Both the position numbers and the translations under genes were made by a program. From Amycolatopsis albispora (GTDB lineage Bacteria; Actinomycetota; Actinomycetes; Mycobacteriales; Pseudonocardiaceae), in NCBI RefSeq assembly GCF_003312875.1, contig NZ_CP015163.1, forward strand, positions 6,324,001 to 6,388,000: a stretch of DNA of 64,000 nucleotides. Reading direction: 5' to 3'. A model generated the notes under the pieces. It had not been told where the DNA came from. It saw only the letters and a program-made list of their open reading frames with translations, and did no database searches. This document shows positions 17,369-25,669 of this stretch, piece after piece (the first letter of the stretch is position 1; each line of letters opens with the position of its first letter).

Positions 17369-17575
17369 TGGTCACCTACCGGACGACGGTCCGATTCAAC
17401 TGCCTACTAGAGCGGTAGCCCTCCGAGTCCGCGAACTGCCTGGTCACCGGCCCCGCAGGGGCTACCGATGTAACGCCCGACTCGGTGGCCGGCAGGCACA
17501 TGAACAGTCGACTTGGGTGGGTGGTCACCTGCCGTTACTCGTGACCCCGTGGTCCCCCTGGTTGCGCTGGTCACC
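17369..17575. repeat. Four TGGTCACC boxes
   Basis: TGGTCACC occurs at 17369-17376, 17441-17448, 17522-17529 and 17568-17575 (intervals 72, 81 and 46 bp), with related GTGATCAC and GTGACCA sequences just to the left. Four exact octamers in about 200 bp is well above chance. They may be binding sites for a regulator, a Rep/Par protein or a relaxosome component. Confidence 0.45.
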
Positions 17576-17694
17576 ATCCATCCGTACCCCACTTCCCGCT
17601 GTCTGATCGTCATGCATTGCCCGCATCTCGCTGCTCTGTTCGTTACGGTGGCAGCCTCCTGCTGTGCAGTCGCCGCTGATCAACTTGACTCGAA

Positions 17695-17765
17695 TTCGAC
17701 GCTGTATCAATTTGCATCGGATTGCCACTTGCGCTTGACAATCACAATTTCGACGGCGTGTCAAT
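17695..17765. repeat. Direct repeat pair TTCGACG-N10 in AT-rich stretch
   Basis: TTCGACGCTGTATCAAT at 17695-17711 and TTCGACGGCGTGTCAAT at 17749-17765 match at 14 of 17 positions. They frame an AT-rich segment, unusual for this window, and resemble paired iterons or regulator sites. Confidence 0.4.
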
Positions 17766-17784
17766 ACTCAAACTTTGTTTGAGT
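17766..17784. repeat. Inverted repeat ACTCAAAC-TTT-GTTTGAGT
   Basis: Perfect 8-bp arms with a 3-bp loop, directly after the second direct repeat. No U-run follows, so an operator or origin element is more likely than a terminator. Confidence 0.4.
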
Positions 17785-17888
17785 TCTCTCGGGGTGAATC
17801 GCATGAGCCGAAAGCTGGATTAAACATGCTCGCGATTCACCATTTCTCGGCACTTCGCCATTCATAAACCCAGAAAAGCAAGAGATGA

Positions 17889-18024
17889 GCTGTCCGCTCC
17901 GCTGGGCTCCGCCGTGCCGGCTGCTGTCCGCTCCGCTGGGCTCCGCCGTGCCGGCTGCTGTCCGCTCCGCTGGGCTCCGCCGTGCCGGCTGCTGTCCGCT
18001 CCGCTGGGCTCCGCCGTGCCGGCT
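17889..18024. repeat. Four perfect tandem copies of a 34-bp unit
   Basis: A 34-bp unit starting GCTGTCCGCTCCGCTGGGCT and ending GTGCCGGCT is repeated four times without a mismatch (starts 17889, 17923, 17957, 17991), followed by GCTGTGG of a broken fifth copy. 34 is not a multiple of three, so no reading frame can be kept through the array. Identical copies point to recent expansion or a conserved binding array. Confidence 0.9.
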
Positions 18025-18723
18025 GCTGTGGCTCTTCTATGCCCCGGTTTGGGCAGTGGAGACCGAGAGGCCCGGCTGACGCTGCGCAACTCTGACCAGC
18101 CGTTTTGCACCGCAAGGTCACGGAACGGTAACGACGGGGCCTCTTGGGCTTGCAAAGTGTGGACCCAAGATGTGTACTTCTACATGTCGACTCCACACCA
18201 GGAAGTAAACGGATCGAACCGAGAGGGTGAGGACCAGGGCACGGCGTCCCTGCGAGCTCTCCGATTCGGTCAGTACCTCCTTCCGGGTGTCGAGATGACA
18301 GTAGTCCCGTAAAGCGCGGGCAACGGCTTGGGCCGTGCGGACAGCAGCGAAACCGTGCAGAGCAGCGTGAAGAACGACGCGTAGCCAAACGCGCATTTCT
18401 AGTCTGGAATGCGTAGTAACTGCGCTTGCAGCTTCGCGACGTAAAGTTCTTGCTATAAAGCGGAGAAGCGCGCATAAATGGCATGCCTGCCACAGGTGTG
18501 TCCCCAAGATAAGTCAATGGTGGTCCAGCACCGAAAAACGTCGCAACGTGTAGGCGTTCGAGGTTGTTTTAGGCGGTTGCCGACATTGGGTTTCTCTGGC
18601 TTGAGAGCGTCACTCTCGCCTGCCCATAGCACGCCAAACCCTTACGGGCATGGTTCCTTGCGTTGCGCGCTAGACATAACGGCTTATCCCAACAGTGTTT
18701 TAGAGATTCAGGGAATGTGCCAT

Positions 18724-18823
18724 CGAAACGCGCAACCCTCACCCGTGAGTAGTGCCGTATTGCCCGGATACAGGATCTGTCCCCTTTGCGGAGATCTCAC
18801 AACGGCGAGGGTTGCGCGTTTCG
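18724..18823. repeat. 17-bp perfect inverted repeat around 66-bp loop
   Basis: CGAAACGCGCAACCCTC (18724-18740) is exactly complementary to GAGGGTTGCGCGTTTCG (18807-18823). It lies about 70 bp before the first gene of the small-gene array, so it may be a leader hairpin, an attenuator or a recombination/transfer site. The loop has no obvious gene. Confidence 0.7.
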
Positions 18824-18891
18824 GTGCCAGTTCACAACTGGCCTGAATCGCTGCCAGTCAACCACTTTCGCACACGAAATGGAGTACCGCC

Positions 18892-19287
18892 ATGACTACG
18901 ACTCTGATCGATTGGTCCGCCCGGATTAGCGCCATGGCGGACGCTCTGTCCGTTCCGGATGGCGGATTTTCCGTCAACCCGAGCGACGGTTCCGACATCA
19001 GCACGGGCTATGCGGTTGCCGTACATCCGGAACACGAACGCGTTTTCGACGGTTCCGTGACCAGTAACGATCTTCACGAGTACATCGCGCAAGCAAAAGA
19101 CGCTCTTTCGCTACCCGGTCGCGTTCTCGGTGGGTAGCGCGACCCTGCGACCGGTCGCGTCTACCTGGACGTTTCCGTCGTGACCGCGGACCTGTCCGAC
19201 GCAATGACCCTCGCGCGGGAAACCGCACAGCTCGCCGTTTTCGATTTTTCCGCCATGGAATCCATTCCGGTCACGGTCGCGGCGTGA
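18892..19287 (+). pseudogene. Small conserved gene with in-frame amber codon
   Basis: The ATG at 18892 opens 81 codons ending in TAG at 19135-19137. The same frame then continues without a start codon as RDPATGRVYLDVSVVTADLS and on to a TGA at 19285-19287, with normal codon use. The surroundings read GG-stop-RDPATGRVYLDVS, where a Trp codon (TGG) would restore a smooth 131-residue protein, so a TGG-to-TAG mutation is the simple explanation. Amber readthrough is the alternative. The function is unknown. It is the first gene of the small-gene array, and its truncated product may still be made. Confidence 0.6.
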
Positions 19288-19305
19288 ATCAAGGAGTGAA
19301 AACCG

Positions 19306-19593
19306 ATGAGTGCAGTCATTGTCATGATCAGCGACGGGCAAGCGCGACGGATTGCGTCCGATTGGCACGACGGTATGTCGTCCGCTCTGTATTCCTTCGC
19401 GTCATCGGGTGCGATTGACCTTGACCGCGTACGGGACGAGATCTCCCGCGAGCTGTGGCAATTGGACGTCGGAGAAGTGCGACGCGAATTGCTCGCCCTG
19501 GACAAGTACGTACGAACGGCCGGCGCGCGTCCCGCGCAATCGGGATGGTCCCGCTTGTGGGACGACTCGCCGGTGACCGTGAATCACACCTAA
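19306..19593 (+). CDS. Small helical protein, unknown
   Basis: A 95-residue protein starting 18 bases after the previous frame, with AAGGAG upstream of the ATG. It is mainly helical and acidic, with LDRVRDEISRELWQLDVGEV and VRRELLALDKYVRTAG suggesting a helical hairpin. I recognise no family. It belongs to the co-directional array of small genes between 18.9 and 26.9 kb. Confidence 0.6.
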   Translation: MSAVIVMISDGQARRIASDWHDGMSSALYSFASSGAIDLDRVRDEISRELWQLDVGEVRRELLALDKYVRTAGARPAQSGWSRLWDDSPVTVNHT

Positions 19594-19608
19594 GAGGACT
19601 GAATTGTC

Positions 19609-20424
19609 ATGCCTGCCCCCAGCGATCACCCATGGTTCCGGGCGCACCCTGTGAGTCACGAAAACATCGTGTGGCACTGGGAACAGGCCACACCCGACGA
19701 AATCGCGCAAGGAATGCGCTGGTATGCCGACGCGCACCACGTGGCAACCGCCATCGCGAACGGTGACGCCCATCTCGGCGCCGGAATGCTCGCGATTTAC
19801 TCACCACAACAGGGATGGATCGGCAACGTCCTTAATGCCGCTCGCGTATTGCGCGAGGGTAGGGGAATCGGCGGGCCCGGTTCCGGAATGTTCGCCACGA
19901 CCGGCCAGAAACGCGCTGCGGATCGGCTGCTCGTCGGTGAGCGGTATGAGGACATCCTCAACGGTCCGAAAATCCGCGACTTTGCCCACCTGATCGAGTT
20001 CGGCGGAGATCAAGATCCGGATGACCCGCGCGTGGTGATCGATCGGCACGCGCTGTCGGTGGCGCACGGTCGCGCGCTCACCTCCGAGGAGTACGACTCG
20101 GCGCCGGTCAACGGGTTCCGCCGTAAGGACGGATCGGTTTCCCGTCGGCAGTACGACCACGTGGTGAGCCTGTACCGCCGTGCCGCGGAGCTGATCTCCG
20201 CACGCGGGGGAGAACGGGTCTCGGCGCACCAGGTGCAGGCCGTGACCTGGTTGGTCCGTCAACGGCTCAATCAGGAAGCCGAGCAACGGCGCGGCCCCAA
20301 CCGGCTGGACAGGGGACGCAACCATGCCCGCGCGAATTCCGAACGCGCGTGGAACGAATTCCGGACCGTCTACCTGCCTGATCTGGCCACGTGCCCCGGT
20401 ACGGGTTACCAGTCGGCTGCCTAA
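19609..20424 (+). CDS. DUF7178-like mobile-element protein
   Basis: A 271-residue soluble protein, largest of the early array. Blocks AIYSPQQGWIGNVLNAARVL, GPGSGMFATTGQKRAADRLL, GERYEDILNGPKIRDFAHLI and VVIDRHALSVAHGR are the conserved parts of a family often seen on actinomycete mobile elements and phages (my match to DUF7178 is from memory of these blocks). The order of helices and the DRHA motif recall helix-hairpin DNA-glycosylase-like folds, but no catalytic Lys/Asp pair can be assigned. The tail is Arg-rich. The function is unknown. Confidence 0.6.
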   Translation: MPAPSDHPWFRAHPVSHENIVWHWEQATPDEIAQGMRWYADAHHVATAIANGDAHLGAGMLAIYSPQQGWIGNVLNAARVLREGRGIGGPGSGMFATTGQKRAADRLLVGERYEDILNGPKIRDFAHLIEFGGDQDPDDPRVVIDRHALSVAHGRALTSEEYDSAPVNGFRRKDGSVSRRQYDHVVSLYRRAAELISARGGERVSAHQVQAVTWLVRQRLNQEAEQRRGPNRLDRGRNHARANSERAWNEFRTVYLPDLATCPGTGYQSAA

Positions 20425-20437
20425 GTGAGGTCTCACG

Positions 20438-20737
20438 ATGACTGACACGCAGAACCGTTCGATTCCGACAACTGTTATTCGGGTCGGTGACCTTATCTTT
20501 CTGGACAGTTTCTCCGGACTCGTACCGGCCAAGGTGACCGGGTACACCCCGCGCGGCGAAATCGCCGTATTGGTGACCGCCACGCGCGGCGCCTACCGCC
20601 GTGGCGAACACACCACATTCGCCCCGAGTGGCTGTGTCCCGCGCGCACACGTCCGCGTGCGTTGCGGACAGTTCCGCATCTTCGGCGCGTGGACCTTTGA
20701 CGGACTGCGCGACGAATTTCAACCGCGCTGGGCCTGA
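20438..20737 (+). CDS. Small beta-rich protein, unknown
   Basis: A 99-residue protein 13 bases after the previous stop. Short beta strands (TTVIRVGDLIFLDSFSGLVP, AKVTGYTPRGEIAVLVTATR) look like an SH3-like or beta-barrel domain, and Arg-rich loops would suit nucleic-acid contact (inference). No family is recognised. Confidence 0.55.
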   Translation: MTDTQNRSIPTTVIRVGDLIFLDSFSGLVPAKVTGYTPRGEIAVLVTATRGAYRRGEHTTFAPSGCVPRAHVRVRCGQFRIFGAWTFDGLRDEFQPRWA

Positions 20738-20785
20738 AACCCGCGCACGTAACCGACCCGATCGGCCAACGTCAAGGGAGATCAC

Positions 20786-21094
20786 ATGTCCACCGACACG
20801 GACAACGTCGTAGAGCTTCACTTTCAGTACGCCCAAAACGGCTACGTCATGACAGACGACACGTACGGCGAACAGGACGCCGATAGCGCGGTCGCGTTCA
20901 CTCGTGACGGGTGTGCGTTTGTCGCCTGCGAGCGCGCACCGCGCGGACGTTGGCGTATCGAGTCCACCGACGGCGCGGCTGGTCCGGTGCCGCTGTCCGC
21001 CTACCGGTACCGATTTTCGGGCCTGGCGGACGCTGCGGAGTACGTCGCCAAGAAGTGCGGCGCCACGGTCCGCCGAGTCGATTCCTGGATCTAG
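20786..21094 (+). CDS. Small acidic/mixed protein, unknown
   Basis: A 102-residue protein with a GGGAG ribosome site. The N-terminal half is acidic (TDDTYGEQDADSAV), the C-terminal half basic with a helix FSGLADAAEYVAKKCGATVR. It resembles small accessory proteins of mobile elements, and no family is recognised. The 194 bases after it hold no gene. Confidence 0.55.
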   Translation: MSTDTDNVVELHFQYAQNGYVMTDDTYGEQDADSAVAFTRDGCAFVACERAPRGRWRIESTDGAAGPVPLSAYRYRFSGLADAAEYVAKKCGATVRRVDSWI

Positions 21095-21288
21095 CGCAAT
21101 CGTCCAGCGCATCCCCGGAAATTTCACTGATAGTCAGCCGCGTGTCTCGGCGCCCGTTCATACGGGCGCCGCGCAGCTCTCACCCGCGCGCAACGGTTGC
21201 AACGGCTCGGCTTTCCGTTGCGGATTGTTCGACTCATCCGCGCGTACGTCATCACCTCCGTTTCCCGAATCAGTAAAGGAGTTCAACC

Positions 21289-21858
21289 ATGTTCGTGTAC
21301 GGCGTGTCCCTCACCGATATTCACAGCGTCGTACGCGACGTGTCCAGCGCGCTCTACGACGGAAACATCACCGTGCGCACGGGCGAGGATCGCAGCAACC
21401 GCGCAGGCCCCCGCGCCACGTTCACCCTTCGCGCCACCGACACAGCGGGTTCCGGCGCGAAGGGAAGCGCGTCCGCGTTCGGTAAGGGCACCGGTCCGAA
21501 CGGCAGGCGCCGCACGATTTCCGCGTGTTGGCACGCCCACTACGACGTGCTGGCTGAGTTGTTCGCCCGATTTCCGGCCGCCCGTGTGGTTACGGCGGTC
21601 GCCACCTACACCGCGGCCACGTTCCGGGAACGCGCTCTGGCCACCGCCTGCCTGAATGTCGGAAGTCAGTTGTACCCGGTGACCGCGCCGGATTGCTGCG
21701 AGTGCGACCACACCGACTACGTCGACACCTTCGACCAGGTCGCCGGCACCGGTTACGTCGACGACTCCGACTGGATGCCGTCGGGCGACGCGATGCGCCC
21801 GAACACGGACGTCGACTACTTCCTTGATCAGCTCGACCGCGTGCTCGCCGAACAGTGA
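21289..21858 (+). CDS. Unknown 189-residue protein of the array
   Basis: A soluble alpha/beta protein with AAAGGAG upstream. An N-terminal helix (SLTDIHSVVRDVSSALYDGN) is followed by a basic segment with SNRAGPRATFTLRATDTAG and a middle block SACWHAHYDVLAELFARFPA. A CCECDH Cys/His cluster lies near residue 145 and could bind a metal. The C-terminus is acidic. No family is recognised. The closely spaced layout suggests cotranscription with its neighbours. Confidence 0.6.
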   Translation: MFVYGVSLTDIHSVVRDVSSALYDGNITVRTGEDRSNRAGPRATFTLRATDTAGSGAKGSASAFGKGTGPNGRRRTISACWHAHYDVLAELFARFPAARVVTAVATYTAATFRERALATACLNVGSQLYPVTAPDCCECDHTDYVDTFDQVAGTGYVDDSDWMPSGDAMRPNTDVDYFLDQLDRVLAEQ

Positions 21859-21919
21859 CTCCCTTTTCCCAGCACCTCCGCACATTCACGCAATTCGACC
21901 GACGAAAGCGAGCACCACG

Positions 21920-22795
21920 ATGACCAACGACCATTCGACCACTCTGGACGCGCTGCGCGCGGAGCTCGACCGGGAGCGCGCACGGGCCGATTCTCTGGAG
22001 ACGGTGAACCGTGTGCAGGCCGGCAGCCTCACCGGCCTGGCCAGGCTCGCGGAGGAACTCCGCTGCCAGGTTGCCGACCTGCACGACGATGCGCTGAGCT
22101 CGCGCCCGATGCCGGTGCAGGGCTTGCGCAACGTCACCGGCCGCATGGACGGTTTGGCGGAGACCTTGAGCCGCGCGGCGCGCGGCTACTCCGGCGCCCG
22201 GACCACGGACATGATCTACCCGTCCGTGGACGATGACCTCCGCGCACACGGGTGGACGCCCCGACCTGACCGGGGCCTGGACGGCGTGTTGCCGCCGATC
22301 CCGATCACCGAGCTGGGCGACCGGCGCGGCTATGCGCGCGGCTGGCATCGCGGCCCGCAGTGGATCACGTTGTGGTTCACCGGACCGTGTGCACTGGCCT
22401 ACGCGGACATCAGCGACCACGGCCGGCTCACCGACGTCGACGCCGTGCGCGCCGTGATCACCTCCCGCCGGCCGTTGTCCGCGGAGGCGCTGATGAAGTG
22501 GGTCGCGGCCCGGCAGCAGGCGCACACGGTGCCGTTCGATGCCTCGTACGTCCGGGTGTTCGCGCACCTGCGGTCGTCCTGGGGTGGGGGCCTGGTTGTC
22601 GATGATCGGTGCGACGAACACGGCGCCCCCGCGCCCGATGGGCCCGGTAAGCGCTCCGTGTGGGCCTGCCCGAGCGACCCCGATTTCCGGCTCTACGTCT
22701 GGGGCATCGGCAACAAACCGGCCCACGTCCGCTACTGGGCCGGGCCCGTGGTCGACATGGCCCACCTGGTCCAGATCACCGGCCACTGCCGCTGA
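21920..22795 (+). CDS. Unknown 291-residue protein with N-terminal coiled coil
   Basis: The start is the ATG at 21920; an upstream in-frame extension overlaps the previous gene. Residues 5-50 form a charged helix (LRAELDRERARADSLETVNR) that could dimerise. The rest is mixed alpha/beta and Trp-rich, with GYARGWHRGPQWITLWFTGP and RLYVWGIGNKPAHVRYWAGP. No motif for an enzyme is seen. GC at third positions is higher here than in the first array genes. Confidence 0.6.
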   Translation: MTNDHSTTLDALRAELDRERARADSLETVNRVQAGSLTGLARLAEELRCQVADLHDDALSSRPMPVQGLRNVTGRMDGLAETLSRAARGYSGARTTDMIYPSVDDDLRAHGWTPRPDRGLDGVLPPIPITELGDRRGYARGWHRGPQWITLWFTGPCALAYADISDHGRLTDVDAVRAVITSRRPLSAEALMKWVAARQQAHTVPFDASYVRVFAHLRSSWGGGLVVDDRCDEHGAPAPDGPGKRSVWACPSDPDFRLYVWGIGNKPAHVRYWAGPVVDMAHLVQITGHCR

Positions 22796-22941
22796 CCTCC
22801 GTCTCTCCTTTCCCGCCGGTCGGCCGTCCCCGTCGACGGTCGGCCGGCGCCTCGTCGTGCGCCGGTTACCGCCACACCTCACCACTAGGTCGGCCAGCTC
22901 GACTCGGGCTGGCCGTCAACCAGCAACCACGGGAGAACCCC

Positions 22942-23526
22942 ATGACCACCCTCGACCTCGCACACACCGTCGCCGAGCACCTCGGCACGGGGTGGCGCGC
23001 CTACACCGGCAAGGCCGCCGACGGCTCGGAAGCCCATCTCGCCGGACCGAACGATCAGGTCCTCGACCTGTTCGACGGCACCACCACCGGCCGCAAGACC
23101 GACCAGGGCCGATTGATCATCGCCGGTCACCTCGGCTTCCTGCGCAACCACGTCCCGCAGGACCACGAGCAGGACCACAAGATCACCGTGGACCAGCGCA
23201 AACCGCCCGACGTGATTGCCCACGAGATCCGGCGCCGGCTGCTGCCGAACTATGAGGCCGCGCTGCACGCGGCCTGGGACGAGAAGCACGCCAGCGACGG
23301 CATCGCCGCCGCCCGTGAGCAACTCGCGGCGACCGTCGCGGCACGCCTGGGCGTGCAGCGCCAAGACCAGGACACCGACTTCCACTTTGGCACGGTCGAC
23401 GCAGGCGTCCACGGACGCGTCTGCGTGCGGCCTGGCGCGTCCGACTCGGTGTTCACCGTCCGCGTCCCGCACGACCGGGTGGCCGAGTTCGCCCGATTGC
23501 TGGCCACGTTCGGACACCTTCCTTGA
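22942..23526 (+). CDS. Unknown 194-residue protein of the array
   Basis: Starts at an ATG after GGGAG. The protein is mixed, with a helical middle (VIAHEIRRRLLPNYEAALHA) and strand-rich ends (VFTVRVPHDRVAEFARLLAT). Blocks GWRAYTGKAADGSEAHL and RLIIAGHLGF suggest a small ligand- or DNA-handling fold, but no family is recognised. It is preceded by 146 bases without a gene. Confidence 0.55.
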   Translation: MTTLDLAHTVAEHLGTGWRAYTGKAADGSEAHLAGPNDQVLDLFDGTTTGRKTDQGRLIIAGHLGFLRNHVPQDHEQDHKITVDQRKPPDVIAHEIRRRLLPNYEAALHAAWDEKHASDGIAAAREQLAATVAARLGVQRQDQDTDFHFGTVDAGVHGRVCVRPGASDSVFTVRVPHDRVAEFARLLATFGHLP

Positions 23527-23625
23527 TCACCTCCGGCCGTTCGGTCCACCCCCTCCTGTGGCCGAACGGCCGGACTGTGCCTTGCCGATTCCGCTCACCT
23601 CCGGCCCGAAGGGACCGATACCGCC

Positions 23626-24216
23626 ATGACCACCTCCTCCACCATCGCCCCCGTGGCGGACGTTCTCGACTGCGGCCACCCGCCCACCCCGGACCCCAGC
23701 GGGATCGGCACCGGCCGTGCGATCGACCCGACCACCGGCGCCACGAGCTGCTACCCGTGCTCGAACGAACGCGAACGCCACGCGATGACCCGCGCGAACA
23801 CGTTCGTCGCCTACGTGTCCTCGGCTGGCGACGCGCTGACCACCTGGCCCGGCGGGCACCTGGCCACGATCGACCCCGCCGACGCCCACCAGGTCGGCCG
23901 GCGCACCTACACCCCATTCGGCGGACGGTGGACCCGCTACGTGTGGCACGCCACCGACGTCGACGGAGGCCGCTGGACCGGCGTCAACGGCGGCCGTGGC
24001 CTCGTCATCCGCGTCCACCGGCTGCGCGTGTGCACCTGGCAAACCGAGTTCGGCAACGGCCGGCCCCCGCGCTACTGCCACCGCCGCGCCACCCACGCCG
24101 GCCAGGGCGGCGCCTTCGACCTCTACTGCCGCACCCACGCCCGCCAGGTCTTCGACCTCTACGGCTGGACCACCACCGCCCTGTCACCCCGCGCGCTCGC
24201 CCAGACCGGCGCGTGA
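23626..24216 (+). CDS. Unknown protein with Cys/His zinc-binding pairs
   Basis: A 196-residue protein with CGH near residue 16 and CYPC near 42, spaced like a zinc ribbon. A second set (CTWQTEFGNGRPPRYCHRRA, then YCRTH) lies near residues 148-180. Two such Cys/His sets suggest two zinc sites, common in nucleic-acid-binding accessory proteins of mobile elements. AAGGGA lies upstream of the ATG. The function is unknown. Confidence 0.6.
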   Translation: MTTSSTIAPVADVLDCGHPPTPDPSGIGTGRAIDPTTGATSCYPCSNERERHAMTRANTFVAYVSSAGDALTTWPGGHLATIDPADAHQVGRRTYTPFGGRWTRYVWHATDVDGGRWTGVNGGRGLVIRVHRLRVCTWQTEFGNGRPPRYCHRRATHAGQGGAFDLYCRTHARQVFDLYGWTTTALSPRALAQTGA

Positions 24217-24247
24217 AACCGCGCCACCACAAGGAAAGGAGTCCCTC

Positions 24248-24805
24248 GTGTTCGTGAAGTTCTACGACCGCCTCGATCTGTCACGGGCGCGCCTGGACGA
24301 CGTGCTCACGGTGCCCGCGAACCGCGCCAAGGCGCTCGACGTGGCGCGGGAGCGCCACTTGCCGCGCCAGTCGCTCACCCGCGCGACCACCCGCATGGGC
24401 TTCTGGGTCTACGTCTTCCAACTCGGCGCCGATGTCCAGCTCGGCACGGTCACCCTGGCCGGCGCCGAGCCCGGACCCGAGCACGTGGTCACGCTGCCGG
24501 TCCGCCAGCTCGACCACTACACCACCCCCGGCATGCCGTTGACCGAGATGGCCGGGCTGCTGGCCGCGGTCGCCGAGGACTACCCGCCCACCGCGCTGAC
24601 CGCGCTGCTGGCCGACAGCCTCACCAAGGTCCTCGACCTGTGGGCCGACGCCCGCCGCAACGGCCGGCCCGCGATCGACATCCGCGACCTCGACCGCGCC
24701 GTCACCAGTGAACTCGCGCCTGCCGTCCGTGCCTGGCGTACCGGCGACGCCTTCCCACGCCCGCGCCTGGCCGACACGGCCTGGCCCGAACCCGTTCCGA
24801 GGTGA
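24248..24805 (+). CDS. Unknown 185-residue protein of the array
   Basis: The GTG at 24248 has AAAGGA upstream (AAGGAAAGGAGTCCCTCGTG). The protein is soluble and mostly helical after a short beta region. LDDVLTVPANRAKALDVARE and ALTALLADSLTKVLDLWADA are clear helices. It overlaps the next gene by 4 bases if that starts at the GTG at 24802. No family is recognised. Confidence 0.55.
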   Translation: MFVKFYDRLDLSRARLDDVLTVPANRAKALDVARERHLPRQSLTRATTRMGFWVYVFQLGADVQLGTVTLAGAEPGPEHVVTLPVRQLDHYTTPGMPLTEMAGLLAAVAEDYPPTALTALLADSLTKVLDLWADARRNGRPAIDIRDLDRAVTSELAPAVRAWRTGDAFPRPRLADTAWPEPVPR

Positions 24806-25626
24806 ACACCATGCCTATCGACGACCCCACGACCGCAACCCCGTCCGAGATCGACGAAGAGCTCGCCCGGCTCGGTATCGAGCATGCCAAGGCCACCGAC
24901 ACCCTCAACGGGCTCACCGCCCGCGTCCAGCGTCTGGTGAACGACGGCATGGCCGAGTACGCGACTGAGTTGCGGCCCCGGATCGAGCAGGCCCGCCAGA
25001 CGATCGCCGGGTGCGAGGCCGCCGCGCGGCCCCTCGATGCGGAGTTCGAGCGTCGGGGCGGCTGGACCCGCGCCTGGCTGGTCGACAACAGCGGTCGCCA
25101 CGTGCACCGCACCATGGCGTGCCGCACCTGCTTCCCGTCCACCCGGTTCGCCTGGCTCACCCAGCTCTCCGGGCACGACGAGACCGAGATCGTCGAGCAG
25201 GCTGGCAAGGCCGCGTGCACCGAGTGCTACCCGAGCGCGCCGGTCGACGTCCGCAACCGGCCCAGCCGGATCAAGACCCCCGAGCAACTCGCGCGGGAAG
25301 CGGAGAAGGCCGAACGGGCGAAGGCCAAAGCCGCCAAAGCGATCACCGCACCCGACGGAACGCCCTTGCGCACCAAGGGGTATGGGCAGATCGACACCGA
25401 GTTCACCGCGCGGCGCTCCTACGCGGACGCCTTGGCCTACGCCCGGTATCTGACCAGGGCAAGCATCGCCCACCACCGAGACACCATCGCCGAGTACCGC
25501 GAGGATGCGCAGCTCATCCTGGCCGCGCTGGCCGCCAAACACGGCCGGACCGTGGACGACCTGCGCGCCGAACTGGCGCCGAAGGTCGAAGCCAAGTGGA
25601 ACCGCGAACACCGCAACTGGGGCTAA
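24802..25626 (+). CDS. Zinc-ribbon protein with N-terminal helical domain, unknown
   Basis: A 274-residue protein (or 271 from the ATG at 24811). The first 90 residues are charged helices. A CRTCFP motif lies near residue 112 and CTECYP near 141, a four-Cys zinc site; a Lys/Ala-rich helix and a final helical region (DDLRAELAPKVEAKWNREHR) follow. Proteins with this Cys layout are frequent on actinomycete plasmids and phages and are usually annotated hypothetical. A DNA- or RNA-binding role is inference. Confidence 0.6.
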   Translation: MNTMPIDDPTTATPSEIDEELARLGIEHAKATDTLNGLTARVQRLVNDGMAEYATELRPRIEQARQTIAGCEAAARPLDAEFERRGGWTRAWLVDNSGRHVHRTMACRTCFPSTRFAWLTQLSGHDETEIVEQAGKAACTECYPSAPVDVRNRPSRIKTPEQLAREAEKAERAKAKAAKAITAPDGTPLRTKGYGQIDTEFTARRSYADALAYARYLTRASIAHHRDTIAEYREDAQLILAALAAKHGRTVDDLRAELAPKVEAKWNREHRNWG

Positions 25627-25669
25627 TCGCTCCCGTCAGGCAACCCGTTCTCGCGAAAGGACTCATCCG

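Larger units (their letters stand above)
17222..18891. other. Repeat-rich, locally AT-rich non-coding island
   Basis: About 1.7 kb without a convincing gene, between the HxlR regulator and the small-gene array. It contains four TGGTCACC boxes, a pair of 17-bp direct repeats in an AT-rich stretch, an 8-bp inverted repeat, four perfect 34-bp tandem copies, a small stem-loop (GTGTGGA at 18157 with TCCACAC at 18192) and a 17-bp inverted repeat. Frames crossing it have poor codon bias and no ribosome sites. Such islands often hold replication or transfer origins, or regulatory RNAs, but no single function is shown. Confidence 0.55.

Noticed and set aside
17889..18024. CRISPR array
   Set aside because: The four units are directly adjacent with no unique spacers, and no cas genes are nearby.
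17837..18517. A 226-codon minus-strand frame across the 34-bp repeats
   Set aside because: The 34-bp unit shifts frame at every copy, so the repeated peptide is an artefact of the tandem array, and there is no ribosome site.
18478..18846. A 122-codon plus-strand frame containing CPLCGD
   Set aside because: The composition is unlike neighbouring genes, there is no ribosome site, and it runs through the inverted repeat.
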